From Cryptomeria japonica (lineage: Eukaryota; Streptophyta; Pinopsida; Cupressales; Cupressaceae), in contig NC_081412.1 of NCBI RefSeq assembly GCF_030272615.1, forward strand, positions 548,794,488 to 548,858,487: DNA of 64,000 nucleotides, given 5' to 3'. The translations under genes and the position numbers were made by a program. Shown here piece after piece: positions 1-13,561 of this stretch; the first letter of the stretch is position 1; the number at the start of each line of letters is the position of its first letter. Below the pieces are notes generated by a model. It was given only the letters and a program-made list of their open reading frames with translations. It was not told the DNA's origin and did not search any database.

Positions 1-300
1 TATAGTGGTGGCATTCGAAGAGTTAGAGGTGGCGAATTTGAAAACTTAATTATTGCATTAAGTTTCTTAAATTTGTATATATATAGATTAACTCTTCCTC
101 CTTTGAATATAAGGCGTAAATGGCTTTGAGATTGTTGTAACTCTATAATTCCTGAGAATCAATACAAAAGACAAAATTTGCCCGTGGTTTTTTTTCTGGT
201 ATATTTTTACCAGGATTTTCCACATAAATCTGTGTGTTATGTGCTATTGTTCTTCTTTGCAATTTTTCTACACTTGTTATTTTTCTCACATATTTACTAT
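1..300 (+). repeat. Possible LTR end of an old Copia-type element
   Basis: The stretch has a TATA run (TATATATATAG near 77-88), then a segment near 200-240 reading like the R/U5 part of plant Copia LTRs (CCAGGATTTTCCACATAAATC followed by a T-rich tract). No LTR boundaries, primer site or partner LTR are visible, so this is a weak resemblance only. It could equally be ordinary AT-rich spacer. Confidence 0.3.
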
Positions 301-381
301 CTCCTCTTGATTGACCTTATATATTTCTTGTGACAAATATTCTATTTATTGCACCTTTACATCTTAGAGATAAAAGAAAGT

Positions 382-521
382 CACTTTTGAATCAAAGAAT
401 TTTACATTGTGATTCATCTCTACTTTAAAAGAAAGTCACTTATGAATCAAAGAAAGCATCTCACTACTACTTTTGGCAGATAAATTTCACTTTTGAATCA
501 AAGAATTTTACATTGTGATTT
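382..521 (+). repeat. Short direct repeat pair, about 34 bp, 106 bp apart
   Basis: A segment starting TCACTTTTGAATCAAAG at about 382-415 recurs at about 488-521, with a third partial copy near 436-456. The copies are nearly identical, so the duplication is recent relative to the rest of this decayed stretch. No coding sense is visible. Confidence 0.7.
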
Positions 522-2790
522 GCACATTATAAAACCCCGTTTAGAAAATATGCATCATAATACTATTCTTTGTCAGCATGTTTACTTGGGAAGGTCATTC
601 TGATTGCACTTTATTTTTGGTTGCAATAAGATCCATTTTACAACACTTCAAACTAATGCTAAGCTCTATAGAATCATTGATAAATTTCTTTTTGCCAATT
701 ATAAACCTAAACGACTCCTCATCAATGTTATGTATGAGTTTGGCTGCATCAATGTCACACATAATGTGCACAAAAAACCAGTTGAAGACTTCTTGAACAC
801 ACTGCATACACAACATTTGCCCAATCTGAAAATAAACCATTAACTAGTACAATGAAAATCAAATCGATTTTCTGCTACATATTAGATTTGATGTGAGTGA
901 AAATAATACACACATCACAAACAACCCCTTGCAGCTCTAAATCTCTTAAATCTCTTTACATAGATATCCATTGAAAGAAATAATTCAATTACTAAAGGAA
1001 ACAAAAAGGAGGAATATGTGATCTATTATTCACTGTTTAATCTGCAGGAATCAGGAATTATTTTCAACACAATGAAATTTTATATGGTAGCGAAATCTTC
1101 ATCGTTGGGTAAACAACTGAAATCAACCATCTTTCTAGATCAATGTCACCTCTCAACACAATGCCAACTACTGGAACTGCGCATTACCCTGTACCCAATT
1201 CTATAGCCATATTGCGTTTCCATCTTCAATGAAGGCACTCCCCGCAGTCTTGCGCCCAATTTCTATTTGCTCTAATTTCCATGTGGGGATGTGGGGTATC
1301 GCCACACTCCTGCACACATTTGTATTTTGGTTGCATTTGTTCGTGTGGTAGCAGGACAAGAACTCTTTGCTGTGAATAAAGTTTATAAAGCATAATTTTA
1401 TAAAACTTCAATAAATTTGACTCTTACACATTTGCCCCAAAACTAATTTAAAACATTTTAAAAAGATGCTTTACATTGTTGGATAAAAACTATAGATAAA
1501 TTGATCGATTTTTAATTTAGCTTGCAGCTATATAGCTATTCTAGAGTATTTTTAGTGGGTGAATCCGGCATCCTAGATCTTTGAAAACTTGTGATAAATC
1601 ATAATCAATTATTTAAAACATGGGTTTGTTGCTAGATTTTGAGCAACTCATAAAATTGGGGTACTTCCTTTGGAAATTGACCTGCTGAGGCTAGTAGCAA
1701 TAAAATATGAACTACCAAATGGATTCAAATTCTAATGAAATCAAAACTGAAGACTCGTGAGACCTTACCAAGACTCGTGACATTCCCCTTTTTTGAATTT
1801 TGCAACCTTTTTCGTGACGCCAAATTTAGCTTGGGAGCAGTCATGATATAATTAAATGTCATACCATCTTTCACCTGTACCTATAAAAGCACTATACCAA
1901 AGAGATTTTCTTGAAGTGGCTCAATTTGCAAAATTTTAAAGCTCAAAGTTGGCCACAAATACATATTCTGAAACTATACATGATAGGAACAATTTTGAAA
2001 CCACCAAAGACGTACGCTGAAAACATATAAAACCTCATCCTAGAAGGCTTCCACTGGGCGAGTTTATTTGCTAAAGTACCATGAACATGTGTGTCAAACA
2101 GATTAACCTGATTCCATCTTATGCAAAAGATATAATTGATCTCCAAAGTTAGCTTTTTTGCAACTTTCTGAAAACATTGTCAACAAACTCTTAGAAATTC
2201 TATTTGGTTTTGGCCTGACAAAAATATCAAATGGAGTCATGGAACTTTGGGATCATGTAGAGGAGTACAAAATCATATGGAGAATCATTGGAATCAGTTC
2301 ATTTGTCTTGACACTTTTCTAGATGTGAAATATTATCTGAGATAGGAGGCCTTCTTGATAGTACCAACAATGCGCACTCAACAAATTTCAATAAATTGTG
2401 TTTGGTATTGGTTTTGAAAAAATACCAAATGAGATAATTGGACTATGAAAATTGAGGAGTTCATCTATATCATAAGAAGCATAGGCAACAATACTTTTTC
2501 TCTAAAAATTAATTGGCCATGAAATATAAACCTACCACCTAGGCTACTTTGGCATATCAGACAATGTGAAAACCGCAAACCTTCCAAGAACCTTCAAGCT
2601 AGGTACTTTAAAAACTTATCAAATTATATTCTGGGAAAATGAAAATGGTCATGGACACTCATAAATAATGGATGAACATGGTCCCAAGGTGATTCCTCAT
2701 GACGATCAAAAGGTGTCAAGTTATTTATCCTCAAAGTGGACTACTTGGGAATAATTTCTAGGTGTTTTTTGAGTGATGGAATGAATTTTC
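522..2790. other. Gene-free AT-rich spacer
   Basis: Only short open frames of fewer than 85 codons occur, on both strands and overlapping. None shows a recognisable domain or splice-linked partner. I see no repeat structure here beyond simple AT-rich runs. Confidence 0.6.
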
Positions 2791-2799
2791 TTCTCATGG

Positions 2800-3770
2800 G
2801 GCCTTTAAAATTTGTAAATTTTGGAGATCCCAACAAGTCCTTGTTAAGTCCCCCTGGACCGTCTTCGAACCCTAATTAAGTGGTGGAGCTCTTGGGTTCC
2901 CACATTGTGAAACCTAACCCCAATGTTGGATCCTCTTCTAAACCCAAGTTAGTTCCTACCTCCTTTAATCCCTTCAGAGAAGAAAAATAAAACATCTCTC
3001 ATAATCCACCTTCTAAGGATATGGAGTTGTTGGAATGAAAAGAAGAGGAATCTGATTCCTCCTCAGACTTAAATTCGGACTAGTCCCTTGTGGCTTCTAA
3101 GGAAGTTTCCCCCTCTCCCCTAACTAGGAGATTCACAATCCCCATCTTGGCCTTCCTACTTTGGACTCTAAGGTGTTGAAGCTAGAGGAAAGTATTGAGC
3201 AGTAGGACTTGGTTATTAAATGTCTTTTCTCATGATTTGATGTGGCTATTGAAAAGATTAATAGACTTGAGGCTTTGGCTGAGATGGGAGCTAGGGAAAA
3301 TAAATGGGCTATGGAGGAAAAGAACGAATGGGTTTAGAAAGCTTCTTGTAATATGGCTAGGAAATTAGAGAAATGGGACAAAGTTGAGGGGATGCTCAAT
3401 GACCTTAGCAAAAAGGTGTCGAACAAAGGAATGAGAGTACGGTTGTGATGGAGCTGAAGGAAAGCTAGGAGATCCTAAAGTGAAAAAGTGAATTCATGTC
3501 CAAGATGAGCTAAGAGATAGCCCTGAAGAATTTAGCTTCCTTACAAGCTATTCAAGAGGAAATTGATCACATGAAAGAAAAGTGAAAGAGATGCATTTTC
3601 TCCCTCTACTACAATGGAGCCCTCATACTCTATAATCAAAGATACTTTAGATTCTTGTACTCTAACCTTTTTGGAAGACTCTAACAGGAAAATTTATTCC
3701 TTAGATAAAGTTATAGGTCTATGTAAAGATTGGCAAGAGGGTAACACCTCTTCTCAATAGACCATCCCTT
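2800..3770 (+). pseudogene. Decayed coiled-coil retroelement ORF (LINE ORF1 or gag-like)
   Basis: Conceptual translation gives a continuous-looking but stop- and frameshift-riddled protein. The N-terminal part is Ser/Pro-rich. From about 3170 it turns into a charged helical segment with heptad-like spacing (KINRLEALAEMGARENKW, then repeated Lys/Glu runs), ending near 3760 with SLDKVIGLCKDWQEGN. TAG often stands where Trp or Gln would fit. The composition suits the coiled-coil first protein of a plant non-LTR element or a gag, but no RNA-binding motif is visible. Family assignment is inference. Confidence 0.35.
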
Positions 3771-3789
3771 TGCATCTTTGGTGGTTGGC

Positions 3790-5190
3790 TGGTTAGTTGT
3801 TGGCTTTTGTTTGTTAATTTTGTCTCTCATCTTGGTCTAGTTGTTTGGTGTCTCCTCATTGTTTTTGCTCTTTTTTGTCTTTAGATAGGTGTGCATTCCT
3901 CACATGCCCTAGGTGGTGCTTTTCAATGGTTATGTAATGGTTTAAGCTTATCCCTCTTTTAATTAATCAGAACATCACAATAGTGTCTCCATAATTTTTG
4001 TTTATTGTTAGGTTATTGTTTGTTAGAGACATGATAAAATATAACCCCCACATATATTGCAAAGGGTTTATGATGAGTAAATAGAATCCCATCTTACATC
4101 ACAAAGGGTTATGGTACCATTTAAGAATATTTCCAAACCCTATAAAGATGTTAAAGAAGAATATACAATACCACACACTACACTAAGTGTCTTATAGTAT
4201 CACATTACATACCTTTTAGTACCTCATATGAGCATTAAGAACCCAAAAAAGGAATTTAGGAGGCTATGTGGCATTGAACAACCTCAAATAATTTTTACCT
4301 ATGTGTGTTTCATATACTACTTAAATAGCCTTTAACACAAACATATCTAAAAATATATAATAAGCCTAAATATCATAAAGGAAAAGATGAATAAATGAGA
4401 AGATGATAATTAAAAGTATTTATGAAAGGTTATAAGGAAAAGATAAGATGAAAAGGTATTAAGAGGCTATATAATGAAGAGAAAGTGAAAGAGAATGGTA
4501 TAGAATAGATCTAAGTGTCTAGTAAAGGACATGATTGGTTAACATGAAAACATAAGAGAGAATACATATTATGAATGGTTGATTAATATAAATTTTATTT
4601 GATATACGTTAGAATTTCTACACTATACTATAATCTATTGCACAAGTTCTAATCTTCTTCTTACCTTCTTTATAGTTGAGGGTATAAAAGATTTATTTGA
4701 GAGAACACACATATCTTCATTTGTTCCTCTATAGGATATGGAACACCTATTATTGTCATGAAATATACAATTTCTAATACTAAAGGTTGAGAAATTCAAT
4801 CTCGATTCAGATAAACAATCAAAGGATGAGATACAAGGATTGGACAACTACAACATGAAAATATGAAACTTTATGAAAATCCACAAATTAAGTTGTCTTA
4901 ATGTGGAAATACCATGCTTAGCTCCTTCTTTATGATGCTAAAAATTAACCTTCATATCATGTTTATTACGACTATCTTATGTGAAATTATAACAACAATA
5001 AATAACTTAGCATACCATCACCATAAGATAATAGGAAAGAAGCATAAATCAACAACATAAGAGAATCACAATACACAAAATTTATGTGGAGAAACCCTTG
5101 TGGTAAAAAAATACATCAAGAAGAGAATCCAAGTATGCACTATCAAAAAATAAATGTGATTATAATAAATTCATTTCCATTCTCTACTTT
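3790..5190. other. Gene-free spacer
   Basis: No frame above about 70 codons, no splice-linked exons and no obvious repeats. The 70-codon minus frame at 4635-4847 has no recognisable motif and is probably chance. Confidence 0.55.
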
Positions 5191-5199
5191 GGCTCTAAT

Positions 5200-5540
5200 A
5201 TGGTAGGGATTGTGTATCTATGAGCAACCTCCTTATACCTCCACCTATTCTTATTCATAGAAAGTAACTATACATTCAACTCTTCCTCTCCTTTTTCTAT
5301 ATCCAAGGAGTTGTTTAAATATAGTCATGAGAAGAGCTCTAAAACACCAAACAAGGTTGCAAAGATTCTTCATTCCAAACATCCCAACCCCTTGGAATGC
5401 CTTAGGACAATGTAAAAGGATACTAGTTTTAGGTTTAATACTTTCCTTCCAACTTGGGCACCCAAACATAAAAGATAAACATTGCATTAAATACAATAAA
5501 TGAAAAACTACCAAGAGATACATGTTTCCTCTTCCAAGTG
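5200..5540 (-). pseudogene. Possible LINE reverse transcriptase C-terminal scrap
   Basis: The minus-strand frame 5251-5523 contains CPKAFQGVGMFGMKNLCN. This resembles the conserved segment just after the reverse transcriptase core of plant LINEs (pattern P-K-x-x-G-G-L-G-x-x-x-L-x-x-x-N). A neighbouring frame extends the similarity weakly. The segment is short and the match rests on one motif, so it may be coincidental. Confidence 0.25.
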
Positions 5541-5544
5541 CTCA

Positions 5545-8500
5545 CATGGAGAAGCCCAATTTTACTAATTTGTTATTTTCCCAGTTTATTAAATCTTCCA
5601 TTCAAAGCATGAACATTTGAGAAAAAAATATTACATAATTGTATTGACAACCCACCTTTACTTCTACTAGTGGAGCCCATAAATTGTTATGAATGTATTA
5701 CAAATAACAGTGAGAAAACTATTAAAAATTATTTTTCCAATGCATCTTAAGTGCCTTGGGAAGCTTTCACTATCTTGGTGTAGGAGTAGTTAATTTGAGT
5801 ACCAATAAGTAATTCATCATCACTTCAACTTCAATATTAGCTGACTATTGTAGATATATTGGAATAAACCATAAGGTTCTTTAGATTTATCAAATTATAA
5901 AAAATATTATTTAATATTAGAGGCTATTGTGGCAAAAACATATTTGTTAAACAAATAAACTTGTTTTCTTGTATGGATATTTCAAAAATGGAGAATTAAT
6001 CCAATTTGGCCACATGTACCTATGTTAACATCAATATAGTGTTTACAAAATTCATGAAGCATTTATTAGTTTCTATATTTTGTGTGCTTGTGGAGAAAAA
6101 TCTAGGTTCTCCTAACCTATTTTACTGTATCCTCTAAATTTGGTTATTAGGTGCAATGGAATAAGTATGGAGACTCTTTATTTTTCTTTTCATTCTTGAA
6201 ATATAGTAGGTCATGCCCACACTTCCTACTTGAAAAATACGAAACATCACATTGCTTGGAAAAAGAAGGATCAAAGGCTAATTTATAAGGAGCGCATTCC
6301 TACCTATCAAGAGGTTCAAGAAATATAAATTAATAAAAGGAAATCCTCTATGTCTTTTTTGAGGATAGATAATGCATTGGGAGAGATAGAAGGATCTGCC
6401 AGTGATTTTATTTAGAATTATCTATGAGAGTTTTATTATTGATGATTCTTTTCATGAAGTTTTGATAGAAGAATTATTATTACAGATTGGTGGAAAAATT
6501 TTGAAGGAGAATTTTGGATTGCAAGTTTCGGAGAAGGATTTGCAGTTTTTCTAAATTGATTGAAGGATTGTTTTCTGGGTTACCTTGCAGTTTGGATTGG
6601 ATTTCTTTCAGCTTGTTTGTTGGAAATTTATTTATGAATTAAAGAGGGTTCATCTTCAAATATTCGTTTTCACATTTCCTCTCTTTTCCTCCTATCTTTC
6701 TTCACAAGTTTCCAGGTAGGTTTCTATTTCCCAGTTTTGATTTCAGTTCTTTATCCATGTTTTGAAAATTATTGCAATATGCTTAAATAGAGTATAAGGA
6801 TTAATTGTTTTAGTTGATCATTTTTTCTTTATGTTTGATTGGAAACCCTATATGAATCCCCATGTCTAATTTTTTTTATGTTTTTGGGATGTTATTAAGC
6901 CTTTTTCAAATGGGCTTTTTTTGGATTTCAGTTTGGAGTCCTCATTTCATATTTTTCTTGATTTTTTGCATTTTTGAGGAACTGTGAAACTATAGAGTTT
7001 AATTGTATTGATTAAGGTCTTCAATTACATAGATCTGAGCTTCAAATGTGCAGCTTTAGAAGCACAACTACATAGGTATAGTTTTCAATTGCGTAGGTCT
7101 TTTAGTTTTTTATTTTGTTTGCAATTTGACTCAATTTGGTTTCTCAGTTCATTCTAGATGCTATAGGTGACTGTATATCTTGCCAATTATTGATTTCCAT
7201 GTTTGATTAGACTTGATTTGGCTAGTTTGGTGTTCATATTCTCTTTCTTTATTTTGCTTGCAAAAAAGATCAATGATTTTGAGGTTATGATTTAGTTTCA
7301 AGACTTGACCTTATGATTGGTCTTTGTTTGGAAGTCCTATTTGTAGATTGTGTAATCTATCCATGTATATTAATTCTTTATGTTCCTATTTGTATATATT
7401 ACGTTTCATGATGCTTATTTGAGCCATAGAGAATATGTTATCTAGGTACATTAAGGGGGTGTGGCTCTCTATGCGTTTGGGGCCGAAAGTGGTAGCTAGG
7501 ATAACCCATAGGAGAGTTGTTTAATAATTGATAATATTAATAAAACTTTGGGTTTGGTTTACACACTAATAAGATAATGTATGTGCCCCACTCATGGCCT
7601 CATGTGCGTGTATAGATAGAGGATGAGATTGGGAAGACTTGTTCATCTGGAGAGACCTTTGGAATTGGCATGATTGTATAATATCTTGTCTTCATGATAT
7701 GATTGCATAGTTATGCATGAGTTATCAAATGGGGGTCAGGGTCTCAAGAGGATGGAAGGATAACCCATGTTGAGGCTATTTGATGACACTCTCTGCTTCA
7801 TGTACCCTAGTATCCTATTGTGCCAACTTTTATGTAGAAGCCTCTAGAAGATGTTTGGATGTTCTTTTGGAAGTCTTCTCAGTGTTATCATTACTTTTTA
7901 ATCTTGTGCAATGGTGTCATGTATCTTGGTTATGGTGTATGCTCAATTCTTTTATCCCTAGCCTTCTTGCTTTTTGTTTGGGGTCTCATGTCTATCTCCA
8001 TCATGGGGGGTGGACCTTCGAGTTCCACATGGTTGAGTGGTAGTGTTTACCATCCATAGGGGTTTTTGGAGTTCTTGTTCATGTGCATCTAGATGGATCT
8101 TACCTTCTATTCCAATTTTTTCACATTCAGATGCAAATTGTTCTACCATTGTAATGTATTTGTTATGTATCTTCTAGAAGTGATGTACAAGAATATGTAA
8201 TTGTATATTTGTACTTGTAATTCAAAGGATATTTTTAATTGGATACTCCAAATGGAAAGTATTGTAATAGGACTATTATGATAAATGCATTTGTATAAAT
8301 GGATAACTTGTAAGTGACTGTTCTCATGTGGATTATATGTATGTTCTTATATTCTTGATTAAGTTCATCATAGGAATCATTCATTTAGTACTTTTAAATG
8401 AGCTAGTATACACTTTTATGTGATGAGTTGAAATATTAATGATTAGGAGCTTATTTGATTAGGTTAAGTCAATGTATCCTATTAAGATGTTTATGTGATT

Positions 8501-11500
8501 TTGATATAATGTAATAAAGTTATTTTCATGTGATTATCTTAGTGTTTTATAGTACATGTTAGTAAGTGTTTCTTAGTGGTGACATTAAGGAACCCATAGA
8601 GGATTTTTATGAGATGGGATTAAGTCTTCCAATAAACATTGTCATGATTCATTTGTTTTATGTAATAAATTTACTTAGTGTTGTATTGAGTTGAAAGATG
8701 GCTGATGTATTATGTTTCCTTAAAAAAATAAATTATTTGCTATGTGTTTATGGTCTATTAGTTGATATTTTTCTAGGGTTCCCTAGTGGGGAATTACATT
8801 GGATGCACACAAATTGAAATATTTCAAAATTAGGATGTCTCTCAAAATCTATTTCTAGAAGTTTGTTACAAATTCTTGGGATTGTGGTAGTTTTCTTCTT
8901 GGTCCTCTAGTTTTCACCTCTACCAAAGTCAGATCTACTAGAATCTCCATATGTGGCTCTTGAATCTATCACCTACACATAAAAACAAGGTAAATGATGT
9001 TTTTGATAGGGGTTTGTCTAATTTAAACCTTGGGTTTATAATTAACCTTTGAATTGAATTGAATTGAATTTGTAAATAGAAATGTTGAAGTAAATGTTGA
9101 ATGATATACCTCATATCTGTTGCAATTGATAATGAATGATGATGCAATGCCCTTTAGATGCGATCACAAGTGTTGATGAAGTAACATGACTTGACATAAC
9201 ATGAACATGAATCACCTAATCAAATGCACATGCATGCATGAAGATTGATGTAGATTTGTTACTTCATGATGTTGAAATATTTGAGGGATATGGTGGGAAG
9301 AAATTCAGCCTTGAATGCTTGATTTTTGATGTTGACAGATAATGAATGTTTATGATATGAGTGGATTATCTTAGATGAAAATGAATAAGAATAATGTTCT
9401 TATATAAGGTTCACAAGGTGATTTAATAATTAGGCCAATCTCCAATGGTCAAATTGCGACATTGAGGACCAAAACCACCAAGGTGAGAGAGTGCCCCAAC
9501 CCATTTAAATATGGTTATGTTTAAAACAAAATAAGGCAAACGAGTAGGAGATTAGAGGGCACAGTTGGAGGCATGTGTTTATTTTTTAATGCAGATAGAT
9601 TACATTAGATTCAATGTGAGATGTTTGAAAATGGACTTGGGAGCTAGCTAAAATAGGACACACAAAAGTAGCAGCATAAAAGGTGGTGTAAATTGTGTAG
9701 GGTTAGAATTTACGAGGCTATAGTATTGTATAGAAAATATTCTATTAGAATGAAGAATAAATTTCCATACATCTATTTTAGTTGTCTTCATTTATATTGT
9801 ACCCAAAACCTTATGAAATCAATGAATTTTTTTTGATGATTTTCATTGTTGAGTCAATTTCATGGCATGTATCTCATTTTCTACATCTTTTTAAAAAAAT
9901 GATTAAATTTCTTAAAATAAAAAATAAGGATTTGAATAGGATATCATTGATTTAAAAGAGCCATAAATAGATATATGTTGAGGATATTGGTTTAAGGTAC
10001 TGTATTGTGAACTCTATGATTGAAATTAGTCTTCTATATGTGTGTTTTATGCTTCCTAATATGGACTTTGTAACCTTGGATAGGAACTCGTTAGAAACGT
10101 TTGTCTACATCAAATAGAATCATGTGAAAAATTGAACAAATAAAATTTATTTTTCAGTATTTTTCTTTTTTTTCAAAATAGGTATGTTCTCTCAAGATTA
10201 GTAACGAGTGTTCTCAAGAATTGATCCACAATAGTTGAATAAACTATAATTTTTTGGTTTATATAAATGTGAATTTTTTGTTAAATAAATCCCTCATTTA
10301 TTGGGTTATATGACTAGTTATTGTATAAAATTATCCTCCTTGGTCCTACAAAACCAAAAGTGTAGAGAAATTTAATCTTATATTGAGTCCTATTTGTTGG
10401 CCAATTCCTTGAAATTATTGAGCATAAGAAGTTGGAAAAATCTTTTGAGGGATCCAAGTAATCAGCTGGAAGGACCAACACAAAATTTTCTTCAAACAAT
10501 ATGAGGATAATCCTTTATAAAGATTACATCCTCTAAAAATAGACTAGAACTAGAGTTGGTTGTTCCATATATATATCATGCATTTTATGCATTCTTTGAA
10601 CAACTATTTAAAACTATTATACAAACATGCAAAAAATATTTAAACCTAATATATCTTATAATGAAATGATGTGTGGTAGCCAAGGTGAATTGAATGGTGG
10701 TGAGTCTCATGCATTAGTTCTCAACATACTCCTCCTTGATGTCGAGATTCACAATATGATCTCAAAGCTTTGGAAACTAAAACTGTGCAACTCACTACTT
10801 GGAACATTACCATCACTCTAGCATTATAGACTCACATAGTAAAGTTATTGTAGATGTAAGTACCCATTTAATCATCTCACTCCCTCATGAGAAATCACAA
10901 GGTTTTCCTCTTCTTTCTCTAATGTAGAGAAAACTCATAGTCTTTCAAATTACATGTCAGCTTTCAATCTGCCAATTACAACAAGCATTCATCAACCACT
11001 TAAACATTAAAATCTTTTTTGACCATTATTTTTTTACATGAAAACACTTAGGCTTATACAATATTTTGAACATATTTGTAACCTTTTTCCAACTAGATCT
11101 ATCGATCCATCCATAATTAATTTGCATACTAATTCATAGATTGTCCTTTCCACTCTTTGTTCCAACATGAATTTTTAGAGTGATTCTTCTACCCACAAAT
11201 TGTACAAGGATGATCCTAACACTTCTCTACTTTATGTTCTTCACTTGAGAATGTGAAAACTATATATATTCTTTTCTTTGAGCTGATTTGCATGATCCTA
11301 TAACATTTGTAACATCATTTCTATCTATCTTACCATATCAAAGGCCTTCATTATTTGACTTTATATTTGGCTAAATGGACTCTCTTATTACTTGCCCATA
11401 TCTTCCCATACCTTTTCCTTCATAACCCATTTTTTTATGATCTTTAAGACAACATTCTTGTCATCACAACCTACAATTTTTTTAGTTTCAAATACATCCA

Positions 11501-11620
11501 TTCCGTCAGCCCCGCCATCTTTACCTAGAGAAACTTAAGGTACGTCACCCATATCAAACCAAAAACATAAATTATTTGTATAAATGAGGCATCAAATACT
11601 CAAGCCTTCAACCTTAAATT
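5545..11620. other. Long AT-rich intergenic stretch without recognisable genes
   Basis: About 6 kb without a convincing coding region. The longest frames (87 codons at 7780-8043, 69 at 8938-9147) lack motifs and overlap frames on other strands. T-rich tracts near 6.6-7.4 kb resemble plant intron or UTR DNA, but no flanking exons could be recognised. The stretch probably consists of very old transposon debris. Confidence 0.5.
9051..9070 (+). repeat. GAATT microsatellite (4 units)
   Basis: Four perfect tandem GAATT units. Simple-sequence slippage is enough to explain it. Confidence 0.85.
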
Positions 11621-11639
11621 CTCATTTTTGTTCTTGCAT

Positions 11640-12031
11640 GTTGCAAACAATTGATCTAATTGCACATTTTTTTCTTTCAACTTTTCAATTGCACCTTTAT
11701 GAAAACTGTTTTCCTTTTTAACTTTCTTTAATTCCTTTTGAAGAATATCATTTTCACATGAATTTTGTTAGATATACTTTCTCAAATCCTTTATGATTTT
11801 TATCAATTATGAATAAGACCTTCTAAGTTTGACCAATTGATCCTTCAAAAAATCTTTTTCACCTATTGGACTTGCATTTTCTTTCTTAAACTTTTTACTA
11901 TTTTTCCCCATTGACACAAAACAAATTAAACTTATTTTGCTTATAAACCTCCAATCACATGATTCTTCAAAGGTCAACTTTGGAGTGGTTTCTATTATCA
12001 TGGAATGGCCCTTCACATTCAGACTTGACAA
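11640..12031 (-). pseudogene. Decayed Lys/Glu-rich coiled-coil segment, possibly Copia gag
   Basis: Minus-strand translation from 12031 downward gives a helical, Lys/Glu-rich sequence broken by stops (for example GEKDFLKDQLVKLRR, later ELKKVKKEN and IEKLKEKNVQLDQLF). Similar segments follow the zinc-knuckle region in gag of some plant Copia elements. No zinc knuckle, protease or polymerase motif is attached, so the assignment is tentative. Confidence 0.3.
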
Positions 12032-12824
12032 TCTCTTCTTCCTTATTTCTATGCTTCTCCTTTTAGTGGCTAACCTCTTTATTTTTTGTTATCCTTTTAA
12101 ATTCAACACTTTTCTCAGGGTCGATGCTTCACATGCCTTTCTTTCCTTCTACAATCAATGCCTAACACACTGTGATGCCTTCTTTAACTTTACTTATCTT
12201 CAAACTACACATCCACAATCTTGCACTCTTCTTAAACATGAACACTTCTCTCAATTTTCTTGCTTTGTTATCAATTGTAACAATCGCTATGTAATTTTAA
12301 TTTCTAGACAACCTAATTAGTATCCTATTGTAGTTAGCTATTCACATAATTGACATATAACTTTATAAACTCCACTGTCATTGTTGTTTAAAATTGTATA
12401 ATTTTGAGTTGGCCTAGTGATGAAGAATTTGAAGTATTGGAAGAAATCACAAGCTCAGACATGCATGTCTCACTACAAGTTAAGGCATGCGTGTGTAGCA
12501 GATTTAGGTGTGTATTTAGCGCATATAAAAGCCACCCACCATACGGACTAGATAAGTTTTAATAAAGACTGGACTGAAATAAAGTAGGTTCGGCGAGAGA
12601 ATATCCAACCGTTTTGTTTAAGGCAATAAAACCACAAGAAAGTATTATAATTACAAGAATGCTTTGGATTTACCGAATAAAACTGTTGTACATTCCAAAT
12701 TCAACGAGAACAACGTGACAACAGAAACGAAGAAGAGCTTGCTAATGAAACGAATATAGATATCGTGGTAATGAAATGAATTAGAGAAATGGAAATATCT
12801 TCCAAATCTGATAAATTTGAATCG

Positions 12825-13368
12825 TGGAAATATGCAGGAATCCTACTGAGGAAAGGAAGTTCTAACATTGGCAATACTCTGTCCTTGATTTTCAATGTGC
12901 TTTTGGGAGTAGTGTAAGATCTCTTTTCATCTTCTTCTTATGAGTCATATTTTGATCTTCCTCAGTTTTTCTTTATTACTTTGGGTTCCTCTTATTTTCT
13001 TTTCTACACAAAAATTATCTTAAATTCCCATGCATTGAGTTTTTAATCTAGCCAAGTAATTTATGAGCTTAATACCAATAATTGTTTGTAAAAATTTTGG
13101 TTGAATTTCAGATCGATAGAGTACGTGGTATCAAACCTAACCTTCATAGTAAAGGAAGGGGCTTCTTATGACAAAACAATGGAGATGATTAATCAGACAG
13201 CAATCTTAAAAGGCAATTTTATTGATGGAGCTGAAACAGATCAACTGGAAGGCATCATTGAATTTAATAATGTTGGCTTATGCTGGCTTCAGCTATACTT
13301 CACGTCCTGATGTCACACCACTAAAACTTCTGTTTTGGAAAGGTTTCGTCAACCTAGCCAAGGTACAA
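12825..13368 (+). pseudogene. ABCB-type ABC transporter gene fragment (two exons, broken)
   Basis: Two blocks match consecutive parts of a plant ABCB (P-glycoprotein/MDR, ABCB1/ABCB19-like) half-transporter. Block one (12825-12914) reads WKYAGILLRKGSSN, like the last membrane segment of a transmembrane domain, and ends at a GTAAG donor. Block two begins after a TTTCAG acceptor at 13111. It carries SNL, YDKTMEMINQ, DQLEGIIEFNNV and, after a frame change near 13270, FSYTSRPDV, the hallmark lead-in to the first nucleotide-binding domain. It stops at AAG|GTACAA near 13368. In living relatives this region exports auxin or other small molecules across the plasma membrane. Here there is no Walker A, signature or Walker B, and the frame is broken, so it is a dead fragment. 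Confidence 0.75.
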
Positions 13369-13561
13369 TTTGTTCACTCCTATATGTTTAAGGGCCACAG
13401 CGCATTCCTTGTTATATTGTCACCTTAAAATTTTAAAAAAGTATAATTTTATTAAAAAATATAAAAAATTTAAAGGTATTTTTTAATTAAAAGAGGGGTA
13501 AAAATTTATTCAGCACAAATAGAATTACAAAGCAATAAGGGTTAGAATCCCAACAAAGAAT

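Noticed and set aside
7780-8149. Overlapping frames of 60-90 codons at 7.8-8.1 kb
   Set aside because: They occur on both strands, lack motifs and have no nearby splice-linked exons.
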